This document shows positions 11,208-13,370 of a DNA stretch of 13,370 bases, piece after piece. Below the pieces are notes generated by a model. The model had not been told where the DNA came from. It was given only the letters and a program-made list of their open reading frames with translations, and did no database searches. Position 1 is the first letter of the stretch. The number at the start of each line of letters is the position of its first letter. The position numbers and the translations under genes are program-made. Location of the stretch: contig CAJXJM010000024.1 in NCBI GenBank assembly GCA_913054205.1, positions 1 through 13,370 of the forward strand, written 5' to 3'. The stretch is from an uncultured Rhodospirillaceae bacterium. Its GTDB lineage: Bacteria > Pseudomonadota > Alphaproteobacteria > Rhodospirillales > UBA2165.

Positions 11208-13370
11208 ATGCAAATATCAACTCTTGAAGCGCGGGTGACGGCGGTCCTGGGGCCGACCAATACGGGGAAAACCTATCTCGCGATGGAGCGTTTGCTGGCG
11301 CATGGCAGTGGCATGATTGGTTTTCCGTTGCGATTGCTGGCGCGCGAAAACTACGACCGCGCGGTGGCGATAAAAGGTGCCCGCCAAGTTGCTCTCATTA
11401 CCGGCGAGGAAAAAATAATTCCGAGTCACGCCAAGTATTTTTTCTGCACGGTCGAGTCCATGCCTGTAGGTGGGCCAATTTCCAAGCCTGTCGATTTTCT
11501 GGCGGTCGATGAAATTCAGCTTTGTGCCGATCCTGACCGAGGTCATGTGTTCACCGATCGCTTGCTGCACGCCAGGGGGACCCAAGAAACCATGTTCATG
11601 GGGGCGGAGACCATTCACGCGCTCCTAGCAAAACTTGTCCCCGGCATTGATTTTATATCGCGGCCGCGGTTTTCAACGCTGAGTTATGCCGGCGCTCGCA
11701 AGATAGTGCGTCTGCCGCCAAGAAGCGCTGTTGTCGGATTTTCCGCCGCCGATGTCTATGCGATTGCCGAATTGATCCGCCGTCAGCGCGGCGGGGCTGC
11801 CATCGTCATGGGCGCGCTATCTCCGCGTACCCGAAACGCGCAAGTTGAGATGTTCCAAAACGGTGACGTCGATTATCTGGTGGCGACCGATGCCATTGGC
11901 ATGGGGCTTAATATGGATGTTGATCATGTTGCCTTTGCCGCGCTCAATAAGTTCGATGGCACCTTCCGGCGAAGTTTGCGGGCGGAAGAATTGGCACAGA
12001 TTGCCGGCCGCGCCGGTCGCCATATGAGCGACGGTACATTTGGTGTCACCGGCGATGCGCCTGAAATAGATATCGTGCTTATCGAGCAGATCGAGAACCA
12101 TCGTTTTGACCCGATCAAGCAGATCCAATGGCGGGTCAGCAGTCTCGATTATCGTTCGGTGGATCACTTGGTCAAAAGTTTAAGCGCCCGACCGGAACAA
12201 GAAGGTTTGGTTAAAGTGCGCCAACCCGGCGACGAAAATTTGCTGGGCCAATTGGCGCGGGAGACAGATGTTAAAGAACGGGCCATCACTCAAGACGCCG
12301 TACGTTTGCTCTGGGATGTCTGTCAAATTCCGGACTTTCGCAAACAGGTAACAGGCAGTCACGTTCGGTTGCTGTTGCATATCTATCAAAGTTTAAGCGA
12401 TAGCGGCGAAATCGACAAAGAATGGATGGCAAAGGAAGTCACGCGCATTGACCGGGTCGATGGTGGTATAGAATCGCTGGTCGATCGGATCGCCAATATT
12501 CGTATTTGGACCTACATATCTCATCGGGGGGATTGGCTGGCGGATGCCGAAGGCTGGCAGGCGCGCACGCGCGAGATCGAGGACCATTTGTCGGATGCGC
12601 TCCATGAAAGATTGACCCAGCGCTTCGTTGATCAGCGGACAGCCGTTTTGGTGCGAAAACTTAAGGACAAAGAATATTTGCAATCTGCCGTGAATGCAGA
12701 GGGCGATGTCATGGTTGAAGGCCATTTTGTTGGCCGTATCGAGGGTTTTAAATTTTTGCCGGATGCCACCGATAGCGATGTCGCCGGGCGGACAGTGACG
12801 GCAGCCGCGTACCGCGCGTTGGCAAGCGAGGTTGAACGCCGAGCCAGTGCGTTGATTGGCGCTGAGGACAAAGCCATTGATCTTCTGCCGGACGGTAAGC
12901 TGATTTGGATTTCTAAAGACCAAGAGCACATCGTCGCGCGCCTTGCCGCCGGTGCAGATGCGTTAAAGCCGGAGGTGAAGTTCCTGTCGAGCGACCTCCT
13001 CGAAGGCCCGGTTCGAGATAAAATTGAACAGCGCCTGCAAAAGTGGCTCGATGGGTATATCGCACACAACCTCAAACCTCTCTTAAAGGCCCGCGACCGA
13101 GAGTTAACTGGTGCCGTGCGCGGGCTGGTATTTCAATTGATCGAAGGCGGCGGCGTCTTGAACAAACGCCAAGCCGCCAAACAATTAAAGGCGCTTGAGA
13201 AAAAAGATTATGGCGTCTTGCATCATCTCGGTATCAAGGTTGGCCGCCGTGAGGTTTTCTTTCCGCAGTTGTTACGACCAAAACCTGCCGGTTTAAGCGC
13301 GCTATTATGGGCTGTTAAAAATGACATTCGTCCGGTGCCTGAATTGCCGCCACCGGGCCGCGTCTCGGTG
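11208..13370 (+). CDS. Suv3-like ATP-dependent RNA helicase (SF2), runs off the right edge
   Basis: An open frame of 721 codons from ATG 11208 to the window edge with no stop, so the C-terminus is missing. The first RecA domain has Walker A GPTNTGKT (15-22) and motif II DEIQ (101-104). The second has ATDAIGMGLN (226-235, motif V) and QIAGRAGR (264-271, motif VI). DEIQ in place of DEAD, together with FPLRLLARENY, is typical of the Suv3 group. The mitochondrial relative unwinds structured RNA for degradation. The bacterial homologue is presumed to act in RNA turnover in the cytoplasm. An upstream TAG at 11190 closes the frame, so ATG 11208 is the first possible start, with only a weak GGG ahead of it. 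In many Alphaproteobacteria this gene precedes an S4-domain heat-shock protein and a ferredoxin, which would lie just outside the window. Confidence 0.93.
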   Translation, partial: MQISTLEARVTAVLGPTNTGKTYLAMERLLAHGSGMIGFPLRLLARENYDRAVAIKGARQVALITGEEKIIPSHAKYFFCTVESMPVGGPISKPVDFLAVDEIQLCADPDRGHVFTDRLLHARGTQETMFMGAETIHALLAKLVPGIDFISRPRFSTLSYAGARKIVRLPPRSAVVGFSAADVYAIAELIRRQRGGAAIVMGALSPRTRNAQVEMFQNGDVDYLVATDAIGMGLNMDVDHVAFAALNKFDGTFRRSLRAEELAQIAGRAGRHMSDGTFGVTGDAPEIDIVLIEQIENHRFDPIKQIQWRVSSLDYRSVDHLVKSLSARPEQEGLVKVRQPGDENLLGQLARETDVKERAITQDAVRLLWDVCQIPDFRKQVTGSHVRLLLHIYQSLSDSGEIDKEWMAKEVTRIDRVDGGIESLVDRIANIRIWTYISHRGDWLADAEGWQARTREIEDHLSDALHERLTQRFVDQRTAVLVRKLKDKEYLQSAVNAEGDVMVEGHFVGRIEGFKFLPDATDSDVAGRTVTAAAYRALASEVERRASALIGAEDKAIDLLPDGKLIWISKDQEHIVARLAAGADALKPEVKFLSSDLLEGPVRDKIEQRLQKWLDGYIAHNLKPLLKARDRELTGAVRGLVFQLIEGGGVLNKRQAAKQLKALEKKDYGVLHHLGIKVGRREVFFPQLLRPKPAGLSALLWAVKNDIRPVPELPPPGRVSV

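Noticed and set aside
12393..12929. Long minus-strand open frame (178 codons) inside the helicase gene
   Set aside because: It lies entirely antisense to a helicase frame with clear motifs, and its protein has no recognisable features; it is a codon-bias shadow.
1..13370. CRISPR array, insertion sequence, toxin-antitoxin or defence cluster
   Set aside because: No spaced direct repeats, transposase motifs, or recognisable toxin, nuclease or defence domains were seen on either strand.

Overview
The window reads as a stretch of alphaproteobacterial chromosome of moderate GC content. The best evidence is the last gene, a Suv3-type RNA helicase of the kind common in Alphaproteobacteria, together with a short ribosome hibernation factor that starts MNIPLQISFR. 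A marine or environmental lineage near the Rhodospirillales is my guess and no more. There is no integrase, transposase, CRISPR array, phage gene or toxin-antitoxin pair. I found no convincing new multi-gene system. The open questions are small: unknown proteins, a truncated gene, an unusual crotonase active site and several structured intergenic segments.

Layout, left to right. On the minus strand, 1-2657 holds a partial secreted PQQ-type sugar dehydrogenase, an EamA/DMT exporter 12 bp upstream of it, and an OmpA-like lipoprotein separated from the exporter by a clear intrinsic terminator. A tRNA-Arg(ACG) follows on the plus strand at 2947-3023. Next come a fumarylacetoacetase/MhpD-family hydratase, preceded by a possible leader peptide, and an unknown 139-aa protein, both on the plus strand. 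A minus-strand group covers 4519-7212. Read in its own direction it is a crotonase, an SDR dehydrogenase with a TTG start, a PilZ protein, a truncated GST fragment and an unknown 109-aa protein. A 4HBT thioesterase at 7323-7742 diverges from the crotonase. Two GC-rich hairpins lie between the thioesterase and htpG, which are convergent.

The second half holds htpG on the minus strand, divergent from hpf (ribosome hibernation) on the plus strand. These two stress genes share a 263-bp intergenic region that carries a nested inverted repeat. After hpf there are 424 bp without a confident gene. That stretch contains a third GC-rich hairpin, a GNRA hairpin and an 11-bp inverted repeat. A small unknown gene of 67 codons follows, and then the Suv3-like helicase, which runs off the right edge.

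How the genes may work together: the crotonase, SDR and thioesterase suit breakdown of an acyl-CoA or aromatic-CoA (hydration, isomerisation or ring hydrolysis, then oxidation and CoA release). The MhpD-family hydratase is chemically compatible with aromatic ring cleavage but is about 3 kb away and on the other strand. HtpG and HPF suit stress survival. The remaining neighbours look like ordinary chromosomal housekeeping with no shared role that I can show.
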